A DNA stretch of 64,000 nucleotides from contig NZ_FNEK01000010.1 in NCBI RefSeq assembly GCF_900099935.1, forward strand, positions 1 to 64,000. The letters run 5' to 3'. Under the pieces are notes generated by a model, which was given only the letters and a program-made list of their open reading frames with translations, did not search any database and was not told where the DNA came from. Positions 44,615 to 52,395 of this stretch are shown piece after piece. How positions within the stretch are numbered: the first letter of the stretch is position 1; each line of letters opens with the position of its first letter. Source of the DNA: Aliiruegeria lutimaris. Lineage in GTDB: Bacteria; Pseudomonadota; Alphaproteobacteria; Rhodobacterales; Rhodobacteraceae. The translations under genes were made by a program, and so were the position numbers.

Positions 44615-44922
44615 GCGCCATGCTTTCCCGATTTCCCGGCTGATGCAAGCGCCGGAGAGGGGTTCTGTGTATCACCAGACCAGAACGAAATGACATACAC
44701 GCGACAGCAGTGCCCGGAGGACCAAACGCGACCGCCTCGCGCGTGTTCCACCAGAGGGCAGGAAATCGCGGATACGCGCGTTCCTGCGATATATGTTATA
44801 CGCGACCAAGAAACCCTTCGTTGACAAGTTAATGCGTAGAAAACAGAACCAGCTGAGTTAACCGGAGACCGCTTGATACGCGCCTCTTTTTCAACCCGTT
44901 TGCACAAGCATTGAAACCCGAG
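44615..44922. promoter_or_regulatory. Divergent control region between ade and the lasso-type cluster
   Basis: About 308 bases hold no convincing gene apart from a possible peptide at the right edge. The 7-mer ACGCGAC occurs three times (44699, 44726, 44800), with ATACGCG variants at 44772 and 44877. TTGACA occurs at 44821 but has no good -10 partner at normal spacing. The AT-rich stretch ATATATGTTATA at 44790-44800 is another promoter candidate. Confidence 0.35.
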
Positions 44923-45009
44923 ATGGCCAGAAGCGCGACCGATCTGATTGATGAATGCCTGGCTGCGGTCATGCGAAACGAACGGCGCCAGAAGAGATCG
45001 CCCCGCTGA
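44923..45009 (+). CDS. Small ORF upstream of the ABC exporter
   Basis: A 28-codon frame starting with ATG ends one base before the ABC exporter start (TGAGATG), so it could be translationally coupled. The product starts MARSATDLIDECLAAVMR and ends in a very basic tail (RNERRQKRSPR). It does not show a lasso precursor pattern. It might be a leader peptide, a small regulator, or part of a degraded gene. A TTG at 44911 would add four residues. No ribosome binding site stands out. Confidence 0.35.
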   Translation: MARSATDLIDECLAAVMRNERRQKRSPR

Positions 45010-45010
45010 G

Positions 45011-46678
45011 ATGACCCTACTATTCCTCAAATCGATCCTTGCGCCGCATCGCGGCCGGTTGATGTTGCTGATGGCGATCCTGCTGTTGGAATCCGTGATC
45101 ACACTGAGCATCCCCTGGGTTGGCGGCCGCCTGGGCGGCTATTTCTTCGGTGAAGGGCAGCAAATGGGCCCGGTCCTTCTCACGGTGGCAATCCTTGGCC
45201 TGCTGGCGGCAGGATCCGTTTTGCGAATGGTCTCGAACTGGCTGAGCGGGCGTACGTCAGAAACGATTCTCGCGGAACTGCGCAGCCAGGTTTTCGCTCA
45301 GCTTCAGGCGCTTCCGATCCTCTGGCACCAAGGGGAAAAGCGCGGCAGCGCCATCGCGCTGATCTCCTGGGACCTGGTCCGGCTCAGCGATTTTGCCACC
45401 GTCACGCTGGTCCAGTTGCTCCCGCTTCTGGTGACCGCTGGTGGTGCCTGCGTGATGATGCTGGCTATCGATCCGACGCTTGCCCTGCTGGTTCCGGTAC
45501 TGGTGCCCGCATTCTTCATCCTTCAGAAGCTCATCGGCCGGCGGCTGCGTGGATTGGGAACCCGGATCCAGAAACAAAATGCCGAGGTCGTCGCCGGCAC
45601 CGAAGAAATGCTGGACCTGCTTCCGGTCATCAAGTCCTTCCACGCCGAGAGAATCGAGCAGGCCCGTTTCGATGCCGAGGTCTCCAAGCTGAAGGATCTC
45701 ACCCTAAAGGAAACGCGCCTCTACGCCTTTATCGACCCGGCCATCCAGTTCGTGGTCTCGGCCGCCACCGTTGTTCTGCTCGTGCTGGCCGGGCAGAGCC
45801 TGCGCACGGGGCAGCTATCGGCCTCGGAGGCGGTCAGCTTCCTGATGTATGTCGCGCTGCTGGTCCGGCCGGTGTCGCAACTCGCCTCCGTCTATGGCCG
45901 GGTGCAAACCGCACGCGGGACGCTTGAACGGCTGCAAGATGTCATGCGGGAGACGCCGGAGAACCTCGAGTATTCCGCAGAGGCGCTGCAGACCGCCGGC
46001 GAGATTGCTTTCGACCATGTCGCTTTTTCCTATCCCGGGCGGACCCCGGCCCTCAGGAAACTGACTTTCCGGATCGGCGCCGGCGAGATCGTTGCGCTGA
46101 CAGGCGCGAACGGGGCCGGCAAATCCACCGCCGTCGGCCTGTTGCTCGGTCTTTATCAGCCCGATAGCGGGCGCATAATCCTCGATGGCCGGGACATTGC
46201 CGATATGGAACTCGGGGCACTGCGGCGGGCGATCGGCTATGTCCCGCAGAGCCGATACCTGCGCAATGCGACCGTGCGGGAAAACATCGCCTTCGGCATG
46301 CCGGACGCCCCGATGGAGGCGATTGTCAAAGCCGCTCGGATCGCCCAGGCGCATGATTTCGTGTCCGCCCTGCCCGAGGGCTACGAGACCATCGTCGGCG
46401 ACAAGGGGGTCAAGCTCTCGGGCGGGCAGCAACAGCGAATCTCGCTCGCACGCGCCTTGCTCAAGAACCCTCCGATCCTGATCCTGGACGAGGCGACCTC
46501 CATGTACGATCTCGAGGGCGAAGCGGAATTTGTTGCCGAATGCCGCGCGGCGCTGGCCGGGCGCACAGTTATCCTGATCACCCACCGGCCGGCCAGCCTT
46601 GAGATTGCCGATCGAATTCTAGTGTTGGAGAATGGCACCATTCGGAGCGATGCAGTGCTAAAAGGAATGCAAACTTGA
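45011..46678 (+). CDS. ABC exporter with fused membrane and ATPase domains (lasso cluster D protein)
   Basis: This 555-residue half-transporter has an N-terminal six-helix domain (about residues 5-300) and a C-terminal ATPase (Walker A GANGAGKST, signature LSGGQQQRISLARA, Walker B ILILDEATSM, H-loop ITHRP). In lasso peptide clusters such a protein exports and confers self-protection against the mature peptide. It looks undamaged. Start 45011 (MTLLFLKSILAP) is preferred to an upstream in-frame ATG at 44948 because family members begin close to the first helix. Its TGA overlaps the TTG start of the next gene (TTGA). Confidence 0.88.
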   Translation: MTLLFLKSILAPHRGRLMLLMAILLLESVITLSIPWVGGRLGGYFFGEGQQMGPVLLTVAILGLLAAGSVLRMVSNWLSGRTSETILAELRSQVFAQLQALPILWHQGEKRGSAIALISWDLVRLSDFATVTLVQLLPLLVTAGGACVMMLAIDPTLALLVPVLVPAFFILQKLIGRRLRGLGTRIQKQNAEVVAGTEEMLDLLPVIKSFHAERIEQARFDAEVSKLKDLTLKETRLYAFIDPAIQFVVSAATVVLLVLAGQSLRTGQLSASEAVSFLMYVALLVRPVSQLASVYGRVQTARGTLERLQDVMRETPENLEYSAEALQTAGEIAFDHVAFSYPGRTPALRKLTFRIGAGEIVALTGANGAGKSTAVGLLLGLYQPDSGRIILDGRDIADMELGALRRAIGYVPQSRYLRNATVRENIAFGMPDAPMEAIVKAARIAQAHDFVSALPEGYETIVGDKGVKLSGGQQQRISLARALLKNPPILILDEATSMYDLEGEAEFVAECRAALAGRTVILITHRPASLEIADRILVLENGTIRSDAVLKGMQT

Positions 46679-47553
46679 GTGGTATAGCCGCCTGCCTGCG
46701 ACTGGACGGAAGCACCGCGCAAAGAGACGACCTCACGGAAGTTCTGAACGAAATGCGCCGTCGTGGTCCGGAAGGCGAAGGGCGCCTGACGGATGGTCCC
46801 GTGGCGCTCGGGCACCGCTTGCTCGCGACGACCCCGGAAGCGGTAAACGAACCGATGCCGCTGCGTGATACTCAGACTGGCTGCTGTATCACCGCCGATG
46901 CGCGCCTCGACAACCGAGAGGAGCTTTTTACCGCCTTTGGCCTGAACGGCAGCGAGCGGCAAATCGGCGACGGCGAGCTGATTCTGCGCGCCTGGGAAAA
47001 ATGGGGCGAGGACTGCCCCTGCCACCTGCTGGGCGACTTCGCCTTCCTGATCTGGGACCCACGCCGTCAGCAACTCTTCGGCGCCCGCGATCACATGGGC
47101 GTGAGGCAACTCATCTATGCCCACCGGCCCGGCAAGCGGCTCGTCTGCGCGACGAGTGCCAACGCGGTGGTTACGGCACCTTGTATCGAGAGCAGGCTTA
47201 ACGAGCTGCGCATTGCCGAAGCGCTGGTGGGTTTTGAGCATAGCAGCCTTAGCTCGACATTCTTCGAGGACGTGTTTCGCCTTCCACCCGGCCATACTCT
47301 TTCTGCCAGCGGGCAGCGTTTCTCTATTTGCGAGTTTTGGCGAATGGAACCCGTGGAGCAGCTTCGTCTGGATTCGAATGAGGCCTATGCCGAAGCTTTC
47401 ATGGAAGTCTTCCGGACAGCGACCCGGGCAAGGCTTCGCAAGGCGGGCGGAATTGGCTCGATGATGAGCGGCGGCATCGATTCCGGGGAGACGACGGCTA
47501 TCGCCGCCCATCAACTGGCCCAGTCGGGCGAGGGTCCCTTGTGTCTGAGGTGA
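46675..47553 (+). pseudogene. Truncated asparagine-synthetase-like lasso cyclase (C protein)
   Basis: The 292-codon frame matches the N-terminal half of a lasso cyclase (asparagine synthetase B fold, usually about 580-620 residues). It has the glutaminase-like domain without the catalytic Cys2 (starts MSGIAAC with Ser2), as in lasso cyclases, then DGELILRAWEKWGEDC and the ATP-pyrophosphatase signature MMSGGIDSGETTAI. It breaks off about 18 residues after SGGIDS and ends in CLR and a stop within unrelated sequence. The adenylation core is therefore gone and the enzyme cannot close the ring. It starts with TTG overlapping the exporter stop. Confidence 0.82.
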
Positions 47554-47711
47554 CGACCGCGGGCTCCATAGGCGACGCAGAGAACAAGCCCGGACAAGGG
47601 TCGTCGAGTAAGAGAGCCTGATTCCAGAGCAGAGCAAATGATATCAAGAACCGGGGCGGTTTTGGTCGATACAATGGACACGTACTGGCCCGGTTTGCTA
47701 TCCTTAGTCAT
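47511..47711 (-). CDS. Unrecognised short ORF in the segment that interrupts the cyclase
   Basis: An ATG at 47711 has a strong ribosome binding site (GGAGG, 5 bases away), unlike anything else in this segment. It reads MTKDSKPGQYVSIVSTK, then about 50 more residues, and its end runs into the antisense of the truncated cyclase. The first ~40 residues may be the N-terminus of a gene brought in by the insertion, with the rest lost or read-through. I do not recognise a family; an insertion-sequence or selfish-element origin is possible. Confidence 0.35.
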   Translation of the reverse strand: MTKDSKPGQYVSIVSTKTAPVLDIICSALESGSLTRRPLSGLVLCVAYGARGRHLRHKGPSPDWAS

Positions 47712-47758
47712 ATGCACCTCCGTAAGTCATAAGATGTTGCCAAGGTGCTGGTATAAGG

Positions 47759-48579
47759 TTGGCTAAACTGAGCTTGGAACGGGAAGTCCCCCAACGCTAT
47801 GGTTGGACCTTTCTGGGTGTTTTCCGCCCCGGCGAACGCGTCGAAACCGAAGGTACCTACTCGGATTTTCCATTTGACGGGCTTTGTAACGCGGCCGCCG
47901 ATTTCGTAGCGCGGGAATTCTGGATCATCTCCGACGCGGACGTACCGGTCGACACGCGTGGTCACTTTGTCTGCGACTTACTCCTCCCCAACCTTCTTTC
48001 CCGCGATGGCCACCTTGTTCTTCATTGCGGCATGGTTGCGTTTGAAAACGCCGCGATAGGCTTTCTCGGCCCCTCGGGCGCGGGGAAGTCCACAATGACG
48101 GCGGCTTTTGTCCGTCATGGTGCAGAATTGCTGAGCGATGACGCGATCATGATCGACCCCGAAGCGGACCCGCTCGGCGCGCGTCCGCTTTATTCCGGTA
48201 TGCGGATGTTTTCGGGTTCCATCTCCGCGATACTGCCGGACGTGCCTCTGGGTGAGAACATGGCGCATTACTCCTCAAAGCAGCGGCTTAAAGTTGATGG
48301 CAGCACGGAGATGGCCCACCCGCGTGCCTGTTCCTTTTGGAGAACGACCCCGAGACAAGAGAAGTCGAGGTAAGCGCCATGAGCCCGGCCGATGCCTGCA
48401 TGACCCTACTCCAAAACAGCTTCGCGCTCGATCCGACCAATCACAAGGAAGCCGCCCGCCGATTCGAGTTGGCCTCGGACATGGCCAGGCGCGTACCCGT
48501 ATTCTCTCTTCGCTATCCCAGACGCTACGATGCCTTGCCCGAAGTGATCGACAAAATCCAGTCGGTGGCGAAGCTGTAA
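47759..48579 (+). pseudogene. HPr-kinase-like lasso precursor kinase, frameshifted
   Basis: HprK-type kinases in lasso clusters (for example the paeninodin kinase) phosphorylate the precursor's C-terminal end. Here the first frame (TTG at 47759) carries the P-loop GFLGPSGAGKSTMTAAF and the following HGAELLSDDAIMID. Near 48325 the frame is lost. The matching C-terminal half continues in another frame from about 48328 (LFLLENDPETREVEV) to RYDALPEVIDKIQSVAKL at 48579. One missing base near 48323-48327 would explain it. The N-terminus also lacks a ribosome site and may be cut by the same event that truncated the cyclase. Confidence 0.8.
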
Positions 48580-48690
48580 GGCTTCGGGTCTGCTTGGCTC
48601 TGGCGCCCCGGATCGTTCGAGCAGATAGTGGGCTTCCGAGACTCTAACGAACTGCCTTCCGAAAGGACAACGATACCTGTTCAACTCGAC

Positions 48691-48960
48691 ATGAACGCCA
48701 CCTACGCGACCACCGATGGCGTGCTGGAAAGCAAACTGGGCGATGAAACCGTTCTGCTGGACATGGAGAGCGGCCAGTATTTCGGCTTGGACCCGGTGGG
48801 CAGCTTTGTCTGGCATGGTTTGAAGGATGGGAAGGCGCCGGCCGAGATTATCGCCCGGCTTTCCGAGGAATTCACGGATGTTCCGGACTCAGCACGGGCG
48901 GATGTCGTGACTTTCCTTCGGGAACTGGCCGAGAAGAAGCTCATTTCGCCCAATGCCTAG
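48691..48960 (+). CDS. PqqD-like RiPP recognition element protein (lasso B1)
   Basis: This 89-residue protein of the PqqD/RRE family binds the precursor leader and presents it to the B2 protease and the cyclase. Typical features are VLESKLGDETVLLDMESGQYFGLDPVG and a C-terminal winged-helix part (ADVVTFLRELAEKKLI). The ATG at 48691 gives the usual family length; a GTG at 48628 would add 21 residues. Its end overlaps the B2 start by eight bases. It appears intact. Confidence 0.88.
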   Translation: MNATYATTDGVLESKLGDETVLLDMESGQYFGLDPVGSFVWHGLKDGKAPAEIIARLSEEFTDVPDSARADVVTFLRELAEKKLISPNA

Positions 48961-49396
48961 CCTTGCCACCCTGTTTCGACGTCTTGGCAAGGCGCGGCAG
49001 CTCGACCGTGCGGAGTTGCAGGATCTCTACCGGGCCAGCAACGAGCTGTGGCGTGCGCGAAAGCAAGTTGCCAGCGCCTCGGTCCCTGAGATCCTGGCGT
49101 GCTGCCCCGTCGATCCCGCGAAGCAGGCACAGCACACGGATCGCTCCGCGGAGGAGACTGTCGAGCGGGTGTCCATCGCGATCCAGCGCGCGGCCAACGT
49201 GGTTCCGTGGCGTTCCGATTGCCTTATTCAGGCAGAGGCGGCGCGGCATTGGCTGGCAGCGGAAGGAATCGAGACCCGGATCGAACTGGGCTCCCACCGG
49301 ACCGATGCGGAGGGATTCCTCGCCCATGCCTGGCTGATCTGGCGGGACCGGATCGTGACCGGAGGCGATATCTCGCGGTTTTCGCCTTTCGAGTGA
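48953..49396 (+). CDS. Lasso peptide B2-type leader protease (transglutaminase-like)
   Basis: This 147-residue protein of the lasso biosynthesis B2 family has a transglutaminase-like cysteine protease fold that removes the leader peptide. The catalytic Cys is C90 (VPWRSDCLIQAEA), the His is H125 (FLAHAWLIW), and Asp139 in TGGD is a candidate third residue. It is split from B1 as in most non-J25-type clusters. The ATG at 48953 overlaps the B1 stop. It appears intact, in contrast to the cyclase and kinase of the same cluster. Confidence 0.88.
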   Translation: MPSLATLFRRLGKARQLDRAELQDLYRASNELWRARKQVASASVPEILACCPVDPAKQAQHTDRSAEETVERVSIAIQRAANVVPWRSDCLIQAEAARHWLAAEGIETRIELGSHRTDAEGFLAHAWLIWRDRIVTGGDISRFSPFE

Positions 49397-49549
49397 ACCA
49401 GCAGGTTCGCGGGTGCGTGGATAGGCCGGGCACGTCGCTGACATGAGCCATCCACCGGCAAACCAATCAATTCCCAAGAATCCTCCAATCAATGTATACG
49501 ATAAAGTATTTGACGCCGCATCTGTCCGGTGAGATGGTCAAACCGGGCG

Positions 49550-49669
49550 GTGACCGCAACCAAAGCAGAGACTCGTTCTCCCTTCACGAAGCACGTGGCG
49601 CCGAAGATCCACGAAGTGGGAGACCTTCAACCCGGTACTCCCGTCGCAAGCCATGGAGGTAATGCGTGA
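49550..49669 (+). CDS. Candidate lasso-type precursor peptide with degenerate core
   Basis: This 39-codon frame starts with GTG and is followed in the stop codon by the start of the next gene (GTGA). Residues 15-30 read HVAPKIHEVGDLQPGT. H15-x2-P18-x-I20-x3-G24 fits the lasso leader motif YxxPxLxxxG with His for Tyr and Ile for Leu. Thr30 stands six residues after the Gly, as the conserved -2 Thr of known leaders does. The core would then be only eight residues (VASHGGNA), with no Asp or Glu at 7-9 to close a ring. A GTG at 49529 is another start. No clear ribosome site. Confidence 0.5.
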   Translation: MTATKAETRSPFTKHVAPKIHEVGDLQPGTPVASHGGNA

Positions 49670-50817
49670 CCACCCGTCTGACGATTGCCCTCATAAAGGG
49701 AGATGGCATCGGAATCGAAGTGGCCGATTCCGCGGTTCGAATCGTCAATGCTTCGCTTTCCGCCGTGGGAGCGTCGCTGCCGATCTATGACGAAATACAG
49801 GCTGGGGCGGCCTATTTCCGACAGACCGGTGCCGATATCGAGCCGGACGGCGAAGCGCGGGCGGGCGAGGCGGATGCGATATTCCTTGGCGCGGTTGGCC
49901 TGCCATCGGTCCGACATGCCGATGGCACCGAGATCTCTCCGCATCTGAGGCTACGGGACAGGTACGGTCTCTATGCGGGCATACGTCCCGTGAAGGCTTA
50001 TCCGAATATACCCCGGCGATTGGCGGATCCGCGCGCCGCCGGGATCGACATGGTTATCCTGCGGGAATCCACGGAAGGGCTTTTCTATTCGGCCGCGGTG
50101 CACGGGCGTTCCAAAATCGTCGGCGATGAGGCGGTCTATGACACACTGCGAATCTCCCGTGCGGTCAGTGAGAAACTTCACCGCTTCGCCTTCCGGCTGG
50201 CACGCAAGCGGAAAGCCCGTGGCCGCCCGGGGAAGCTGACCTGCGTGGACAAGGCCAATGTCTTCGCCTCACTCGCCTTTTTCCGAAGGATCTTCGACGA
50301 GATCCGGCCGGAATTTCCCGATATCGAGATCGCCCATGCCTATGTTGACGCGCAGGCGCTGGATCTTGTCCGCAAGCCGTGGGACGTCGATGTGCTGGTG
50401 ACCGAGAACATGTTCGGCGACATCCTGTCCGATCTGGCCGGTGGGCTGGTCGGCGGGATGGGCATGGCCGCCTGTGGCGAGATCGGCGACGAGATCGGGC
50501 TGTTCCAGCCGGCCCATGGCAGCGCGCCGGACATCATGGGGCGGGACAAGGCGAACCCGCTCGCAGCCATTCTCAGCGGGGCCTTGATGCTGGATTATCT
50601 CGGCGAGAAGCTGGCTCTTCCAGAATACAGCGCGGCAGCGGCCCTGATAGAAACGGCCGTGGCGCGTGGATTTCTGGCAAACCGCCTGCGGCCAGTGGAG
50701 TTCGGTGGGGATATGGGAACCAAGGCCGTCACCTGCGAGCTGCTGGCGCTAATCGAGGCGTTATCGCCGCATATCCGGGCCGGGCGCGGCGAAGGCGCCG
50801 ATACCGTCGCCTCCTGA
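49666..50817 (+). CDS. Isocitrate/isopropylmalate dehydrogenase-family protein
   Basis: This 383-residue NAD-dependent beta-decarboxylating dehydrogenase has a GDGIGIEV start, RESTEGLFYSAA (the substrate-binding Arg/Ser region), VDKANVFAS with the catalytic Lys, and DILSDLAGGLVGGMGMA for metal and NAD binding. Relatives act on 3-isopropylmalate, isocitrate, homoisocitrate or tartrate; the sequence does not settle which. It starts with GTG preceded by GGAGGT, overlaps the peptide ORF stop (GTGA) and is followed by yjjI, so it is probably the first enzyme gene of that operon. Confidence 0.9.
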   Translation: MTTRLTIALIKGDGIGIEVADSAVRIVNASLSAVGASLPIYDEIQAGAAYFRQTGADIEPDGEARAGEADAIFLGAVGLPSVRHADGTEISPHLRLRDRYGLYAGIRPVKAYPNIPRRLADPRAAGIDMVILRESTEGLFYSAAVHGRSKIVGDEAVYDTLRISRAVSEKLHRFAFRLARKRKARGRPGKLTCVDKANVFASLAFFRRIFDEIRPEFPDIEIAHAYVDAQALDLVRKPWDVDVLVTENMFGDILSDLAGGLVGGMGMAACGEIGDEIGLFQPAHGSAPDIMGRDKANPLAAILSGALMLDYLGEKLALPEYSAAAALIETAVARGFLANRLRPVEFGGDMGTKAVTCELLALIEALSPHIRAGRGEGADTVAS

Positions 50818-50859
50818 CTTGCGGTAGACTTGACGGATCTGGACAGTCGGAGCGGCGCC

Positions 50860-52395
50860 ATGCCCGAGAACTTGGAAAGACTTCAGGCCATCGTCACGGA
50901 CCCAACGCTGAGCCCCGCCCAAAAGGCGCGGTTCCTGTCGCTGGAGGCCGAGAACATGCTGCCTTATCCCGAAACCGACGCGGAAACCGCGCAGGCGCTG
51001 GCCGATGGCATCCTCTGCGATCTGGCCGAGGGACATGCACCCTACAAGCCGCGCTACGTTCTGCCGGATCTTTCCGTTCTGCTCACGAAGGGGAGCGAAT
51101 ATCTCGAACTCGACGCGCCCGAGACGCTGGACGAGGCGATCAACTGCCTGATGATTGCCTTTCACCATGTGCCCTCCGTCACGGCCATGCCGGTTTTCAT
51201 CGGTCATATCGACCAGCTGTTGCTGCCCTATTGCGACGGGGTGGGCGAGACCGAGTTGATCGGCAAGATCCGCCTTCTCTGGCGTTATATCGACCGAGTT
51301 CTGCCGGATGCCTTCCTGCATGCGAATATCGGCCCGCAGGACAACCGCGTTGCCCGCGCGGTGCTTCAGGTCGACCGGGAATTGCAGCAGGTCGCGCCGA
51401 ACCTGACGCTTCTCTACGATCCCGAACTGACCGGAGAGGACCTCCTGCGCCTTGCGACCGACAATATCGTCGCCTGCTCCAAGCCCCATATCGCCAACCA
51501 CCCGCTTCACGCGGCTGCCTTCGACGAACGCGGCTACGGGATTGTCAGTTGCTACAATGCCCTACCGGCCGCCGGCGGCGCGGGCACGCTTGTGCGGCTG
51601 AACCTGCACGAGGTCGCCCGGCGGGCGCGCGGCATTGACGATTTCCTGAAACGCGCGCTGCCGCATTTCATGGACCTGCAATTCCGCCTGATCCAGGCGC
51701 GCATGGATTACCTTTTCGAACAGTCCGGCTTCTTCGAGAACTTCATCGTCCGCGAAGGCTGGATCGACCGGGATCGGTTCACGGCCATGTTCGGGGTCTA
51801 TGGCATGGCGGAGGCAGTCGATCACCTCATGGGCCTCGACAACAGCACGGCACGCTATGGCCAGGACGCGGAGGCGAATGCGCTTGGCTATCGCATCTCC
51901 GAGGCGATGGCCGCGCGGGTCGAGGCGACGCCGGTGCGGCACGCATGGCGCGCACGCGCGCTGCTGCATGCACAAGCCGGGATCAGTACGGATCTGGACG
52001 CGACGCCGGGTGTACGGATTTCTTATGGAAACGAGCCCGATCCCGTCAGCCATGTGAAGGCGCTTGCGCCGCATCACGCCTTCTACCCGGCGGGGATCAG
52101 CGAGATCCTGACCATCGACGAGAGCGTCAAGGCCAATCCGCAAGCGCTTTACCGGCTGTGCAAGGGGGCGCTGTCCAGCGGGTTCCGGGAGTTCACGGCC
52201 AATGTGGCGGGCAATGATCTCGTCCGGGTGACCGGCTACATGATCCGGCTGTCGGATGTGGAGAAATACCGTCGGGAGGAAGGCTCCCGGATCAATACCA
52301 CCGGGCTCGGAGCCGAGGCGGCTAAACTGACAGGGATCCTCAACCGCAAGCCACGCGTGATTGCTCATGAATACGCCCAAGGCTACGGTCAGTAA
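50860..52395 (+). CDS. yjjI: YjjI-family glycyl radical enzyme
   Basis: This 511-residue glycyl radical enzyme belongs to the YjjI (DUF3029) group, whose reaction is unknown to me. The radical loop near the C-terminus is LVRVTGYMIRL with Gly459, and the thiyl Cys candidate is in GIVSCYNALP. The start at 50860 is chosen because CGGAG lies 8 bases upstream; a TTG at 50830 would add ten residues. Its partner activase yjjW overlaps the 3' end by 35 bases. Such oxygen-sensitive enzymes need anoxic conditions, which is notable for an aerobic respirer. Confidence 0.93.
   Translation: MPENLERLQAIVTDPTLSPAQKARFLSLEAENMLPYPETDAETAQALADGILCDLAEGHAPYKPRYVLPDLSVLLTKGSEYLELDAPETLDEAINCLMIAFHHVPSVTAMPVFIGHIDQLLLPYCDGVGETELIGKIRLLWRYIDRVLPDAFLHANIGPQDNRVARAVLQVDRELQQVAPNLTLLYDPELTGEDLLRLATDNIVACSKPHIANHPLHAAAFDERGYGIVSCYNALPAAGGAGTLVRLNLHEVARRARGIDDFLKRALPHFMDLQFRLIQARMDYLFEQSGFFENFIVREGWIDRDRFTAMFGVYGMAEAVDHLMGLDNSTARYGQDAEANALGYRISEAMAARVEATPVRHAWRARALLHAQAGISTDLDATPGVRISYGNEPDPVSHVKALAPHHAFYPAGISEILTIDESVKANPQALYRLCKGALSSGFREFTANVAGNDLVRVTGYMIRLSDVEKYRREEGSRINTTGLGAEAAKLTGILNRKPRVIAHEYAQGYGQ

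Noticed and set aside
42917-44824. 635-codon plus-strand frame opposite ade
   Set aside because: Antisense to a complete adenine deaminase; no motif, His/Arg/Gly-rich.
44821-44850. TTGACA at 44821 as the promoter of the lasso cluster
   Set aside because: No acceptable -10 hexamer at 16-18 bases; left only as a note in the control-region entry.
47708-47965. Minus-strand 85-codon frame opposite the kinase N-terminus
   Set aside because: Antisense shadow of the HprK-like kinase; no ribosome site at its start.
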